From assembly GCA_905331475.1 (NCBI GenBank), contig CAJNYU010000419.1, forward strand, positions 1-64,000: a stretch of 64,000 nucleotides of DNA, read 5' to 3'. Numbering within the stretch: the stretch's first letter is position 1; each line of letters starts with the position of its first letter. Positions 1 through 13,094 of the stretch are shown here, piece by piece. This stretch comes from Rotaria socialis (Eukaryota; Rotifera; Eurotatoria; Philodinida; Philodinidae). The position numbers and the translations under genes were made by a program. The notes under the pieces were generated by a model, which searched no databases, had not been told where the DNA came from, and was given only the letters and a program-made list of their open reading frames with translations.

Positions 1-2715
1 TGATTATCAGTGAATTCATCGACGCAACTTCTATTTGTTTTAGTTTCTTTTCAGATACAATATTATTTAACAGTAGAACTTTACGCCAACAGACACAATT
101 ATTCACAGGCTTTACTTTGAAGTATTGAAACTTGTAGTGAATCATCAATTTGAAGCCTATAGAAATTATCGTATGAAGAAATGCGACTAAAATCTCAGTT
201 TGTATTATTACGTTCTAAGATCGATGAGTTTGAAAAGAGTAAAGAAGTAATGAATAGTTGTTTTCCAGATGAAAATATAGTCACAACAATTGATTCTGTT
301 GGACCACCGATGATTACAACAACAATAACAAGAAAAAATTCAACATCGATCATTTGAACTCGTACGATCTAATCATCCAACATAGTCGAAGATGAAAATT
401 TATATGAATATCTAACGATATCCGGCCACCGGAATCCATCGAAGTTCCGCCATTTGGATTATGAATTATTTCCTGTAGGGACCCACTAATCTTGTTCGTA
501 ATTGTTTAGAACAATAACTTGATAATAACCCATGTCATGAAAGCTTTTGTGCTTTTGCTCTATAGCAAATAAAGTCTCGACGAAAAACTAATGGTGACTT
601 CATTCAATGACATAAAATTACTCACGATAGTTTCCTTTTCATCTAGTGTTATTGCACAACGTCAAATGAAATTCACCTTAAATAAAAATTCCACATTATA
701 AGAGAATGCGGTCCGAAGACTGATGGGTTATCAATTGCCTTTGGAAACCCCCCATTAGTCATTCCCATGACCGTTTTTTTTTGTTTTTAATATTATTAAT
801 CATTATGTTGATTTGAATCTCTCATCAGACCGAACATTCATGGCGATTATTAGTGAAAAATTATTTGCAGGTAGAACTGATCAACAATGATCGAGAATCA
901 TCTGCTACAAAGGTAATATTCGGCTCTTTGATTCACATGTGTGTAAATAATAATTGAAGCTAGAATATTTATGAATACTTATTTCAATAGTTTTTCGCTC
1001 TATTGGCATCCTATTTGCATATTTATTAGCGATGATCTCATCTTACGCTTGAAAATTCTAATAGAACACGACAATCTATGATAATTTATAGTAGTTGTTG
1101 TCTGACTTGAAAGAAAAGGAGAAAAGTTTTTACTAGGAAAGCAGATCTGAATAAACTCTATCAAGAAAGAAAAACGGATTACAAAGTTTCTGCATTAGGA
1201 ACCGAAGATACATAGACTTTATGTGAGGCTTTTCATTTCAAACAAGTTCTTCAACTGATGAATCGTTTTCAAAAAATAGTTTCTGCAGGTAGCCCTGTAG
1301 TTTAAAATGTAGATTCTTGCTCGAATCGTATCGACTGACCTAGGTAGGGAATACAAAATTCATTCTGATCAATTTCATCTCTTACATTTTGTTTTGTTAT
1401 CGCTTTCAACATGTTGAATTGTTCTTTTTTTCAGAAATATTTTTTGATAGATTTGATGATCTTGGAAAATGATTAGACGTTGTTGTTAACAAAACTCAAT
1501 CGACAAAAAACACACTCCGAATTCTATCATATTGGATAACTTAAATGTGGTCAATCCATTAGAATAACGACAATTTCGAAGTGCGAACATAACAAATCTT
1601 ACAATTCAATTATTAGTTCGATGTAATCATCTGCTGAAGGCTTCTATGATAAATCACATTTCGAATTAAAAAATATTATTTTTATTTGAATCGATAATTA
1701 AATCAATGAAAAATATGACATGCTGTTTTACGACTCCACGAATCAAATTTTGTTACGCACAAGTTTCTGAGATCATTTCGATGATAGAGGAGAATAGTTG
1801 GAAAATCTAAAAATATGTATATTTAATTATCAATCAAATTCCACCCGGTTTCTTTCGGATGCAGTTGCGGCAAAATCATACACTTATAATAAAAAGATAT
1901 ATGACCGCGCCAATGATAGATGCCCCGCCATCGATTGTTTTGATCTTTCATTCGAATAATTACATTTTATACTTAAGAAAAATATATCTTTTTGCTTTTT
2001 GAAATAATTTTATTTAATTGCAAAGTACAAAATTGTGTCTGTGTAATTTTCATCAATTTGAAAAGATACTTATTAATAAATGAATCGAATAGTCAATTAA
2101 TATCTCAGTACTTTCGTATGAAAAATACTTCTAAAATATTATCGATGTTTTAAGTAAAAGTCAATGCTGATCATCAGAATGACAGATCACATACACATTA
2201 ATTTTATTTTTGATCTTTAATATAAAGAACGCTGTTGACTGCCATTGTAGTCTTCATTGCTTACACAACGGAAGAGATAATAATAAAAAAAGAAGATATA
2301 TATATGGAGAGATAGAACATCGAGAGAAAATAACGTTCTACTCGATAAAATAATGTTGTTTGTTGCCGTTAAGACGCTTGCTTGCGAACGCGCAACATAA
2401 ATGGAGTGTACTTCAGTACAACATACTCGGTAAGTGGAAAGAAACGAAAAACTAGAGAAAGAAGCGCTCTACTACTAAGACTGATTCAATCTAAACCGTT
2501 AGCTCTCCCTCTCTTTTTTTTCTTTTTTGACATCTCTCGCATTTCTTCTACAGTGTCGTCTTACTTGTGATCACTCTTAATTGCGCTTTTTTTTGTTCGT
2601 CCCTCTCTCTATCTCTATTGCTAGTTTTTACCATCAAGTACATAAGCACACTAAAAGAGATTCATCTACATAGTCATTAAACAGTTCGTACCGTACTAAA
2701 ATAACTGTTGGAACT
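1..2715. other. Left-edge region without a firm gene
   Basis: No intact gene is supported here. A short open stretch at 163-354 (+) encodes about 64 residues with lysine- and serine-rich, coding-like composition and stops at 355. It could be the last exon of a gene entering from the left, or a remnant. Further short coding-like pieces bounded by splice-like sites occur near 830-912 and 1435-1475, but they do not join into a credible protein, so a decayed gene is possible. From about 1650 to 2700 the DNA is AT-rich and non-coding, with a TATA-like run near 2295-2305 that could serve the gene starting at 2716. Confidence 0.35.
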
Positions 2716-3447
2716 ATGGCAAATGGATGTTGTACAAATGAATTATGTGTGAGGAGAGAAACACAATTACGTTTAGCTCGACTTCGTGAAGAATTATTGA
2801 CTAATTTTAATACTCTCCTTATCGGCCGTATTCGTTTTCTCGAACAAACAATTAATCGATTATCGGTAATATCGTCATCACCAACAAAAACTTCATTATC
2901 AGCAAAACTAAAAATGACTGTCGCATCGAAGTCTGTAAAAATTGATCGATTAAAACCACCACCGCTACTTCGACGTAGTTCGTCAGCAACAGCCGCCTTT
3001 CTTCAACGTTCTACTGATTCCAATTTGACAGGAGCAGATACTAATGTTCGTTCATGTCCCTCAAGCGTCGATCTATCGGGTAACAAAGCAAAGCGAAAAC
3101 AGTTTTTATCAACCAATAAATTACATCGTACACAAGATAGAACATTATTAGAATACAATACTGCCTGTTTACCGATTCCGATAAATCGACAATGGGCGCG
3201 TTCAACCAATGACTTACCATCAAGTACAAGCGTTAATAGTGAAAAGGGCCGTTTTGAATCAAGACGTTTTGCATGTGATGTTGACGATAATGGTGTTCGA
3301 GCATTCAAAGCAATGATTTATATGGAGCAAGCTAGAAAACAACATGTCCGACCATTAACTCGTTTACGACAAGCACTGGGCATATCAAGTAATAGTACTA
3401 CAGGGAATTTCCCATCAAATATTGCAAAGAAACAGTCAAATTTTTAA
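2716..3447 (+). CDS. Orphan serine-rich basic protein, 243 aa
   Basis: Single-exon open frame of 243 codons starting at the first ATG after a pyrimidine-rich leader. I do not recognise the family. Residues about 15-50 form a probable amphipathic helix or short coiled coil rich in Arg, Leu and Glu (it contains RLARLREELL). The rest is low in hydrophobics and rich in Ser, Thr, Lys and Arg, so probably disordered; a run RRSSSATAAF around residue 90 could be a phosphosite cluster. There is no signal peptide or membrane segment. Codon choice (GAA, AAA, CGA/CGT rich) matches the conserved genes further right, supporting real coding. It could be a cytoskeletal or nuclear accessory protein, but that is a guess. 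The reverse-strand open frames inside it are shadows. Confidence 0.7.
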   Translation: MANGCCTNELCVRRETQLRLARLREELLTNFNTLLIGRIRFLEQTINRLSVISSSPTKTSLSAKLKMTVASKSVKIDRLKPPPLLRRSSSATAAFLQRSTDSNLTGADTNVRSCPSSVDLSGNKAKRKQFLSTNKLHRTQDRTLLEYNTACLPIPINRQWARSTNDLPSSTSVNSEKGRFESRRFACDVDDNGVRAFKAMIYMEQARKQHVRPLTRLRQALGISSNSTTGNFPSNIAKKQSNF

Positions 3448-4727
3448 TTTGTCAATTTGCAGTTCTTCTGGGAGGATTACTATACATTTATTTTGATGCA
3501 TTTTTCACCAAAGTAAACTGTCATATTTATTGAACGGATCTATGTTAAAGTTCAGTTCTGTTGTATTCATTAATGAGAAAGTATTGGATACAAAAAAAGG
3601 ATGTCTCATTCTGATGAACTTATATCATATTACATTTTTTTAATTTCCAGAAGCATACTTGAATAATAGAAAGATCTAGATGTTTAACAGCGAATTTCTT
3701 TTAAAATAGTATACATTATTAATTAGAATATAGATGGATGTGTATGAATGAAAAAAAAAGTGAATTTATTGATCATTTTAATGGGCGCGTTGTTTCTGAA
3801 CACTTGATCTCGTTACACAAAAGAAAGTGTAACGTAATTAATATTATTTTTTTGCCTCGATTCAATGAGATGGATTCATTTTATTCAGTGCTTCAAAGCG
3901 ATAGGCCCAGAGCGATCACTTAGACGTAAATGAATTATCAGCGTATCTTACAATCGAACAAGACACCTACCTACCGGGATAAATGTTTTGTAAACATATC
4001 TTAAACTGAAGGCAGTTTTTGTGTCTTGCTTTGACAAATGACAAGAATATGCCGATGCTCCTAATAATCGTATTATTATTAGAAGTCTTTTTTAGTTTTC
4101 TGATATTTTGTCCATTGCTGTCAGATTTCCTTAATGTGTCATTGATGGAAGTGCATTTGCTTATAATCGAAAGATGAAAAAAAACTGTTTCATTGTCACA
4201 TTTTTTCTTTATTATATATATATTTGAAATAGATTTAGAACGAGTGTAGACGCTGACATCCGTGCCAGTGCTGTTGAGCATAAGTTTTGCTTCGGTCGAC
4301 AGAATCGATGTTTTTTTATTAGTTTTATCATTGAATGATGTCACAGTCAGATGAAAAAATTAATTAATGTGGCCGAAAAGAAATAAAGTAGATATACTTG
4401 CGCATTAACATCAATGGAAAAATCATGGGCTCGAACTTAAAAAGTACTTTTTCCAAGTACACGACTTGAATTAGCTCAAAACAACTTCAAGCGTCTGGTA
4501 TTCCACTGAAGCGCTGTGAAAACTAGAGGAGGAAAAGTAGGCGACTATTTTGTTTTGTCTTGACTATGCACATTTTCTTTCGTTGAATTCGATTGAGGTT
4601 TGATTGCGAAATTTATTCGTGTTAAGAGTGTTTCTTGGGTCGCTTTAGTCTTTGATAAAAAAGAAGAGACGGAATGAGAAGCTAGCTTCAAGTTCAAAAA
4701 ATTCACTGTTGACCCTTTGATTACCAT
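3448..4727. other. Intergenic, nothing recognised
   Basis: AT-rich sequence between an orphan gene and a secreted-protein gene that converge here. Short open frames are present on both strands, but none has protein-like composition, a family motif or usable splice sites. No RNA gene or repeat stands out. Confidence 0.5.
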
Positions 4728-4952
4728 TCAAACCTCACATCTTCCAAAGTAAGGTGGAATGCTTCCAGCACAAAATCCAACATTTTTTGCACACCAATCA
4801 TTGTTACATTCTGAGCATGACTGGATTGATCGTGTCTGACAAGTTGGACTTAATAATATGAAACAACATTTGCATGAGTGACCACTTGATGATACTATCG
4901 CTATGAGTTCAACAAATAGAATGAACAACGCCAAAACTGTTTGTTGCTTCAT
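4728..4952 (-). CDS. Small secreted cysteine-rich protein, 74 aa
   Basis: A 74-residue frame starting MKQQTVLALFILFV, a clear signal peptide with cleavage likely after the SSS near residue 23. The remaining 51 residues hold nine cysteines, opening with a CKCC cluster and ending C-E-V. The cysteine count suggests a disulfide-rich extracellular peptide of about 5 kDa; an odd number leaves one free or paired between chains. I do not recognise the cysteine pattern as a named family. It is intronless as read. Possible roles are secreted defence, mucus or signalling, none of which the sequence decides. Confidence is good that it is a gene, low on function. Confidence 0.62.
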   Translation of the reverse strand: MKQQTVLALFILFVELIAIVSSSGHSCKCCFILLSPTCQTRSIQSCSECNNDWCAKNVGFCAGSIPPYFGRCEV

Positions 4953-5579
4953 TATTATTGCGTTTAAGTTTTACTATTCTTATTGATTGCTTGTTGAAAA
5001 TGAATTAGAAAACAAAATTTTTATATCAATAGCTATGCAAATAGTCATTATCACTTATACTTCTATGACAGAACATGACTAGAGCATTAGAAAAACGCCT
5101 ATATATAATTATATTGAATTGATATAATTCACTTGATTCGACTTATACTTTATTTAAAAACAATTTATAATTGCATTGCATTGATTGAAAATAAAATCAT
5201 CTATATTGTTCAATTTTGCATTATTCAATAGACCAGTGACAAAAAATTTTCAAGAAAAAAGTGATAATTTAGTCTTATTATATTATAAATCTATTGGTGG
5301 TGGTCGAAAACTTTTATCAGTACACAATCACGCACAGCTGCTACCATAAGTGATGAACGTTACACGTAGAAATTCAAATTTGAGTCAAATAGACATACAG
5401 ATCTCACGAACTATTTCGAATTTCAATCAACTATTTGACGTTTTGACTAGTTATTTCAACAATTGAGTTGCTGAATTCATAAATATTGTATCAATTCATC
5501 TCAGTAGCACCTCTACTCTCAATCATGTTCATTCCTTAAGAAACCCTGGAAGAATCTTTTAGTATCCTATCAATTTTTA

Positions 5580-5940
5580 CCCAATATCCTGCTCAGGTAT
5601 GTTTTCTGATTCATGAGTTCAGAATCCTGCCACATGAGTGACAGTGTACATTAGGCGAATATCTTGGCAAGAAAATAACAAGATTAGTCAGAAGACGAAA
5701 CTGATCAATCCCGCAAAGCTTCAACTAGGATCTTGTTCAGAGCTTTTCAAGAATATGCGTTTTCAAACCTTACAAAAATAAGGTCAATCATAATCAGAAT
5801 CTTGACAAGACAACATAAGAATTTAGGAAAGATCTTCATAGGTTACTCGTTCGTCCACTGAGTCTTGTTCCTTTCTTCAGGCAGCTTTGAAGGATCCTGT
5901 CAGATTTGATTCTGGATTTATTCAAGTTCCTGTTCAGATA
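5580..5940. repeat. Cluster of degenerate ATCYTGYYCAG-like motifs
   Basis: About seven imperfect copies of a 12-14 bp motif lie in 360 bp: near 5587 (ATCCTGCTCAGG), 5622, 5730 (ATCTTGTTCAGAG), 5799, 5859, 5893 (ATCCTGTCAG) and 5926 (TTCCTGTTCAG). Spacing is irregular, so this is not a simple tandem array. It may be the subterminal part of a decayed DNA transposon or an old satellite remnant. Read by eye; the number of copies depends on how many mismatches are allowed. Confidence 0.35.
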
Positions 5941-6297
5941 TTTTTCTCAGATGATGTTGTACGATCTTACTAAGATTCATAATAAATCTTATCCAGGAAT
6001 GAATGTGATTAAAGATGAGATTTTTATTGCAATTTCTAATAAATCAACAAATACAGAATTATTTAAATGCAAAAATCTTTTTATTTTAACATAATACGGA
6101 CATTTTCGATCTTATACGATCATTTACAACTTAAATAGCAGAAACCTGACAACAGAGATGTTACAAAAAATGACAAAAAAAAACGAAAAGAAAATGATGG
6201 AGATATCCTGAAATTTCATGTACTACTAATATGAACCAGAGACCGAAATCGAGCCGAATTGCCGAATAATTGAATGATGGCATAATCCTTTCACACC

Positions 6298-6490
6298 GGG
6301 TAATGGCTTTAGTAGCCATAATTAAGATACATTTCGATCCAAATCAATCGAAAAACTCTGACGCATTTCATCCGGCGAAGTGGCCTTTGGGGTAATGACT
6401 TCGTTACCCTAACGATATAACGATATATTAAAAGTTGAGGAATTTGAGTTGTTTTGCTGTAATGATCTTCGGGATAATGACTGTATTATC
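6298..6490. repeat. Three related hairpin-forming 20-mers at about 80-90 bp spacing
   Basis: Copies begin at 6298, 6390 and 6471, each starting GGG(T/A)TAATG-like and running into a partial inverted repeat. The best copy, 6390-6409, is GGGTAATGACTTCGTTACCC: an 8-bp stem with one wobble and a 4-nt loop. The third has a perfect 6-bp GATAAT/ATTATC stem. Spacings of 92 and 81 bp suggest a decayed tandem repeat of roughly 85-90 bp. Confidence 0.35.
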
Positions 6491-8199
6491 ATTATTTTTC
6501 AGAGTAGGCAGAACAGGTTTCAAAGAGGATGGAATTTCTTGATTTATTTAGTAAAGTAGAGGTTTAAAGGAAAATCGTTTGGTTATTATTTAATTTTTTA
6601 TAATGGATGAGAGACTTTCTGTTGAACAATTCTTAACGCATTATTTATTGTTTGTTACGTTGATCAGTATATTTCTTGAATGATTGTTTCTTTTATTGCA
6701 TGGAAGATGAACCTGTGTAATTTTTTCACTCTGCTATTGTTTATCACTAGACAACTTATCGTATTCAATTCGATAAATTGGTAGATAGAAAGTGCAAGAT
6801 CAGTATCGCTTTTAATTACACGATAAGGCTGATGTTGAAGTCCTATCATGACATTCTTTAGGTTACAGAGGAAAGTTTCACTAAAGATAGATAATGAATC
6901 AAACATTCGTTTGATCGGTGACAAAGCGACAAAGAGTCAGTGACTTGGTTTCGAAAAAAAGGATTGGTTGTAAAAGATCTCGACACAGAGAAAAGAAACG
7001 TACTGAAGAAAATAGAAAAAAGCTAGTGATAGTACTCCGAAGAATTATTGCACAAATATATACTCGGCTCAGATAAAGCATATCTTTATTAAATAGTTAC
7101 CTCAACAAAATATGATGATATATCAAATATAGTTCAGTTGACATATCATGTCAAATATGATTGTTCCATTATTCAATCCATTTTAAACTTGGTAAAATCG
7201 AATCAAAGTTCACCAATATTCCATTCTCCATTGAGAATGTTAATGATATTATAAAAAGTTATTGTATGAATAATCATTTTCTTGCATTGGCATCACCGCA
7301 TACTATACAGCCTTTCACGTTGTTTTGTATGGCTTCTCAAAAGTCATTAAAATTAAATTTTAAGGAAAAGATTAATGTTTTTTTTGATAGATCGTGTTGA
7401 GGGCGGAGTCACGTTTTTCGGTCGCTTTTGACAAATTGAATATTACACAAATAGTTACATTAAAAACTCAAAACGATTTGTTATACAAAATTCCTTATAA
7501 TTATTTTGTTCCGATTAAACTTTTTTCAGCTACATTGATCTTTTTCTATTTACTTTTTTAAATCTATAACGAGATAGCTTATGTTGTACAAACTCATTTC
7601 AATAATCTTGGTTTATTGAGTAAAAATATTTTAACATCCGTTTTGTTGCCTCTCGTTTAAAACAGTACAATTAGTGTGCTTAAGTTAATTTTTTCATCAA
7701 TGAGAATGACTTAGAAATATTATAATTCAATGACAATGACATACATTTTTTACTAGAAAATAACGAAAATGAGATAGTTGAATATCTTCGTTTGGTGGTA
7801 AACTACTTTGATTATGAAAGCAAATATATGAACATATATTTATGAGTCAATGAAAAGTATTTTAAATTGAAAATCTTCTTCTGAAGAAAACTAACAGGAC
7901 AGCGTTACAATTCATTATTGTTCATAGAAAAAAAAAGAAATCAATAAATGATTACATAAAATGTGCGGCTTTGATTATCGACTAAAGAGAGATAATTTTT
8001 GTTAAAATCTATTACAGCGTGTGATTCTCGTGAAGTGAAACAAAAACGGCAGTCTGAATATTTAGGATCACAAATGTTAAAATTTCAATTTTGAAAATAA
8101 GAAGTCATCTAAATAAACATGAAATGTTTTTTTTTGATTTTTTTTTCGACGTAGTTTGTTTTAGAATTAATTTCTGTTCAGAAGATTGAACAAAAGTTG

Positions 8200-8442
8200 C
8201 TATTTTTTATCGAAACATATGTCATTTACTGTAAAAGCTTCTATTTGTGACGCGATAATCTCAAGAACGGGATTCCGCCCGATATACTCGTTAAAACGGC
8301 TTTTTAGTAACATTAAGATCTCTATATAATACAAATGTTGTCCGATATCTCCTGTCGAACTTGGCTTGGGCAAAGTAAAATACGCATCATATTTTTCAGT
8401 TAACCGATTCCATGTAGGCAGACTTGGAGTGGATTTAGTCAT
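8200..8442 (-). CDS. Possible small hypothetical protein, 80 aa
   Basis: Open frame of 80 codons with mixed, protein-like composition (Trp, Tyr, Pro, acidic and basic residues well spread), unlike the Phe/Ile/Lys-rich noise frames around it. There is no signal peptide, membrane segment or motif I recognise. It could equally be one exon or a remnant of a longer gene, since no obvious promoter or clean splice sites flank it. Treat as tentative. Confidence 0.3.
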   Translation of the reverse strand: MTKSTPSLPTWNRLTEKYDAYFTLPKPSSTGDIGQHLYYIEILMLLKSRFNEYIGRNPVLEIIASQIEAFTVNDICFDKK

Positions 8443-11400
8443 AATTAAAATTAGTTTAAATCAGTGACTGTCTTCATCTGTTGTGTAAAAATTACATTTG
8501 ATTCATCGTAAACAATTTACACCAATGTAAAAATCATTTGTACTAGTTGATTAAAAAATTGACGATTAAATTCATAAATTTTATTAAATCTTGAAAATTC
8601 CTTAGCCTAAAACTATTTAATATTCAATCATTCAAATAAAAAACCGAATATGTTTACTTATATTGATGCTGACTTTTATGAATGTAAACAATTTACACTT
8701 AAAATACAATCGATCTTGTTTCATATGATTCTGAATGTATCATTCTCGTCAATTTGTAAAGAATTTATTATAGAATCGGTATCCATTTTTTCATTTTACT
8801 GTGTCATGTAAAATGGTGAAACTGAAAAAAGAGAGTCGCCGATTTTCGAATTACCTGAATAGAACGAGGACGAGAAAATAAATCAGTTTTCAGTTATCAA
8901 TTTTTCGTGCAAATGAATAATACAATCAGATAAAAATGTTCGTCTTGCTTACTGATTAAAAGATGATCAACACTTTCATTTTCAAATTAGTAAGATGTTG
9001 ATTCAGCAGAATATTATTCGGACGCAACTTATATTATATTGCTCAGATCAGATAAATACAAAGCTTCATGAAGCTAAACAACGTGAAATACTTCGATTAA
9101 GACCATTGGCTACGAAAAATTTCTGATCGCTTAAATAATTGTACGTTTTAGAAAAAAAACAAAGGAATAAAACTTGCTCGAAATGATCCAAGTGCTAAAA
9201 TAAAAATATAAAAGATTTTCTTCCACCGCATGTTTATTGTCAAAATTTTGATAACTTGTGATGCAATTAATCCATATTTTTGCTTCGTGTCAACTTGCTG
9301 TAAATATTTAATCATCTTCTTTAATTATCTGCAAAGTAAAATTTGAAGCCTGATGATTACGATCGGTTAAGATAAAAAGAAACATTATTCAAGTATTGTA
9401 AATCAATTGAACTCTAATCAAGGCAGAAAAATGCATGACAAAACATTCGAAGCTGATCTCATGGAAAAATAAAATATATCTCTTTTCATAGTGTGAAATC
9501 AATATAGAGTTGAGATACAATCATGAAAACGATGCATCTAGCTTTTTAAAATCTGTAATACTTTCAGACTTGTTCATTAATATCCTAGAATTAATATGAG
9601 AATATGAGGTAAACCTGAATATACTTCATGTTACCGATTTTTATACTAATTCAAAGATAGTGATATTTTACCGACTATTGTCTGTTTTTCTTATTATGCA
9701 AATAGATCAGAAAAAGTATCGATTGACATTATGAAGATATTGTGTCCGACGAGTGCTTCTACTATGATTAAATACAATTAGCTAAGTAGTTTTGATGTAA
9801 TTTTGAAGATCAAATGAAACTTTTGTTTTAAACTTATAAAAACAGATTTCAGTTTTGAAAAAAATGTAAATTATCCGTCTTCAAATAGACTCTGAAATAC
9901 AATTCTTTTTTGAAATGTAGGACATTTTACCGTTTCTACCTATCTCCTATGCTAGAAATTCTAAAATTAGTATGACGGAAAATGATGATACTCATAAAAT
10001 AAGGGAGTTTTTAATTTTTCGAGATCATGACTACCTTCTGTCAACGAAGAAAACATAGTTGTGGTCTAATTTCCACCTTCGTAGCAGTGGCATTGAAAAC
10101 AATTAAATGATTAGTCACCAACGCTTTGAAGTATAATTGACTTATCACTACAACAATTGTTTGTTGATAAATATCATGCACAAAATATTCTGGAAATTAA
10201 GTTCGACAAACTTAAACAGATCATCTCTGGTTCAAGTCGATCTAATAACTGTTATAAAAATGATAATCGAACAAAATGTATTATTAAAATTTTAACCAAC
10301 AGCTATTTCATCGTATTAAAATATAATTTTTTTTATAACTATCGTTTTGTTTTTGATAGTTGCATAAGATACCTTCGACTTATACAACTTTTTTGTTTTT
10401 TATTTATTAAACGAATTCTTTCAGAAAGCAAAGTACAGGCATTTTTCTCTGTGCTGGTCATGTCCTATCGTTGAATTGAATTTTTCTTCATAAAATTTAC
10501 AGATTGGATGAGAATATGTAACTTTAAGGTGCCTCTAAAATAATAATTCATCAAATGTATTCGCATTGTAATTCAATTAAATATTATAAAGTATGTTCTT
10601 TTTGTTATACTTCCAAAGTACGATGGGGCATTATCTTTAAAATAAAACAAACTATAAGCTGAACACCTCATGATTCATTGATCTTTTCGTAGTGTAAAAC
10701 AATTTAAAATGTCTTGTTCAATGTTTTCTCCGCAGTGATAATAAAAATAGTTAATTAATGAAAGAGGTTAGAAATCGATAACAATGCAACAAATCAGTGT
10801 GCATACAATTTTCTCTAAGAATATTTTTAAGAGTTTCAAACGCATTCTTCTCTTAGCAGTATAACTAATTATCAAAATAGATGAAAACATTGTTTTATTC
10901 AAAGAAAATTTTTTATTTTGATATTAATTTTAAGTTATTTTTCCATATGTGATCCTTTGTTTTACAATCGTGTTCTCTTCTTCTTCAATAATTCCTTTCG
11001 TTTAAAAATCTGTTGTTGATAATCATCAATATCATTTTCTTGTATGAAATATAAATGTATATTATTCGTTTATGATAGAGTCAGAAATTTTTCATTCGAA
11101 AAATGAAGTTGAGTAAAACTATGGATTATATACTGCCGATTTATGATACAATATTAAATATAAAAATTTATATTTTCATCGTATTTCTATGTACTTATAG
11201 TATACTTATGAATAGGATTTCATTTCATATCCAGACAAATTAGCTATCTTAAAAGAGCTACTTCTTAAAAAGAAAGCATTCAAATTTAAAATTCGAATGT
11301 CAAACACACGATGAAAAAAATAAGAGCATTCTCATATGTGATCAACATAGAAAACTTTAACACTTAATAATCCATTCATAAACGAATTTCTTTATCAACA

Positions 11401-12429
11401 AATAAGTTTTCGATGTATTTGTCGTTGTTGATGACGTACTTAAAAAGAAAGCTAACTTGTCAGACTCTGTTAATTTTTTCTTCGTTTAAAAAAAATGACT
11501 GTTAAGATAAAAAAATTGACTATCAATTAGTCAACTAATGAAAAGACGGTCACCAATAAACTGATTATACTATCAATCGTCAAATTGATCACATAATCAA
11601 TTATCGAACAGAAATTGTTATTGTTATTTCTCTTTTTCTTCCATAGAATAACATATAAATATAGGTTATTGTATTCTATCTAAGTCATTCAATTCAATCG
11701 GCGAGTAGATAATAGGCATCTATTTAAAAAAAATGTATTTACTTTTCAGGGGTGTTACATTAGAATACACAAGGTTTAACAATGCATTACAATTACAATG
11801 AAATTATTATTATTATTGTTGCTTTTTTTCTCATAACAACTCTTCTTAAAAAGCTGACACTAACCTATTCGTTTTTCTCCTTTTAGAATGTATTCTTATC
11901 TATCAATGTCAACCAACCAGTCCTGATATCAAAAATAAAAAAATGCAGGTATAAAACACTAAATTAATTTCTTTCTATTTCTAAAACTCTAGAGGTGTTA
12001 TAATTAATGATGTCAAATTACAATGCAATTATAACTTATTTTCTTTTCTCTTTTAAACAAATTCAAAACAAAATAGCTTATAACTTCTCTTCATGTAGAT
12101 TGTTCACAAAAACTATTCGACGAAATTAAAATTAAATTAAAAACTAAAATTAAATGAGACGAGAATGAGCGATGGAGTTGAGTCGAAAAAATAATTATTA
12201 TTCCGGACGGAATATTAAAAGTTAAAATTTATTTTTAACGCAAAACAATACAAAAAAAAAGAAGAGCCACTCATTGTTACTAGAAATGGCGAAATAGTGT
12301 AGAACTAGGAAGGCCTTTTCATGTACACGAGGTCACTGTCGTCGTATTTGTACGTCATCCCATGTGTGCATTGCCCTACCAGTCTGGTGTGGTCCACTCG
12401 ATGTGTGCCCGTTTCATGACCATGGGGGG
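8443..12429. other. Gene-poor AT-rich stretch
   Basis: About 4 kb without a supportable gene. A 44-codon coding-like run at about 8997-9128 (+), preceded by a TTTTCAAATTAG acceptor-like site, may be a stray exon or relic. The 105-codon open frame at 10157-10474 is rich in Phe, Tyr and Ile and looks like AT-driven noise. At about 12290-12429 base composition rises in GC, marking the older unit into which the solo LTR at 12430 was inserted. Confidence 0.4.
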
Positions 12430-13001
12430 TGTAACGCCTTGATGAGGATCAGAGATGCTACTAATAATAATGCCAGGTGCTACAGTATTGGTTATGGCAG
12501 AATGACAACAACGAAAATTAAATAGTATTGAATATTGGATGAAGATCCAATTGTTTATTCAATGAACAGAAATAATTGAGAATAATAAGAAGAACTCCAC
12601 AAGCAATTAGCTGACACGAGTTCGAACGATTGTAAGGAACAATCGAGTTAGATTGATTGTAAAGAACAATCAAGTTGAAAAGAAAAAGGTAGTATATAAT
12701 TGATCAAAAAGATGATTCTTTTTGATAGAGAAGAAAAGTAGTAGTCAGAGAAGGAAAAGAAGAATTAGTATATCTCAGTGAAGAGAGATATATCAAGAAG
12801 CTTCTAAGAAACTTGAGGAGAAAAAGAGAGTGTAATTATATCTCATTTCTCTGAGTCTGTGCGCGAAAAACGAAATAAAGGTGCCAATGTTGAAAATAAC
12901 GAGCACGACAATAAGCAATAAGAGAGAACAACACAGAGGAGAAACAACATAAATGATACAGCAAACATCAAGACAAGATCAGTGACGTTGCTGTCGTCAC
13001 A
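12430..13001. mobile_element. Probable solo LTR (572 bp)
   Basis: The unit begins TGTAACG and ends CGTCACA, the TG...CA ends of a long terminal repeat, with the terminal seven bases inverted at six of seven positions. It is flanked on both sides by GGGGG (12425-12429 and 13002-13006), a 5-bp target duplication. Inside are a TATA-like TATATAA at 12693-12699 and an AATAAAG polyadenylation-like signal at 12874-12880, in promoter-to-poly(A) order on the plus strand. Two short hairpins of the form GATTGT...ACAATC repeat in tandem at 12628-12676. No internal coding region adjoins it, so it is a solo LTR from recombination. The perfect target duplication argues for modest age. The LTR-retrotransposon family cannot be named from the LTR alone. 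Confidence 0.62.
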
Positions 13002-13094
13002 GGGGGCTCTTCCTGGTCGCGCGCACGACTATTAAATATTAATTAATAATCATTTAAACTATTTTATTAGGCGAATACTAGGGAAAATAAACAT

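Larger units (their letters stand above)
4953..8199. other. Gene-poor AT-rich stretch with two degenerate repeat clusters
   Basis: No gene is supported. The short open frames on both strands here have AT-driven composition and no recognisable motif. Two clusters of degenerate short repeats lie at about 5580-5940 and 6298-6490 and are listed separately. Confidence 0.45.

Noticed and set aside
3003-3308. Minus-strand 101-codon open frame
   Set aside because: Antisense shadow of the orphan gene at 2716-3447; no independent features.
10157-10474. 105-codon open frame
   Set aside because: Phe/Tyr/Ile/Lys-rich composition typical of AT-rich noise; no motif, signal peptide or splice context.
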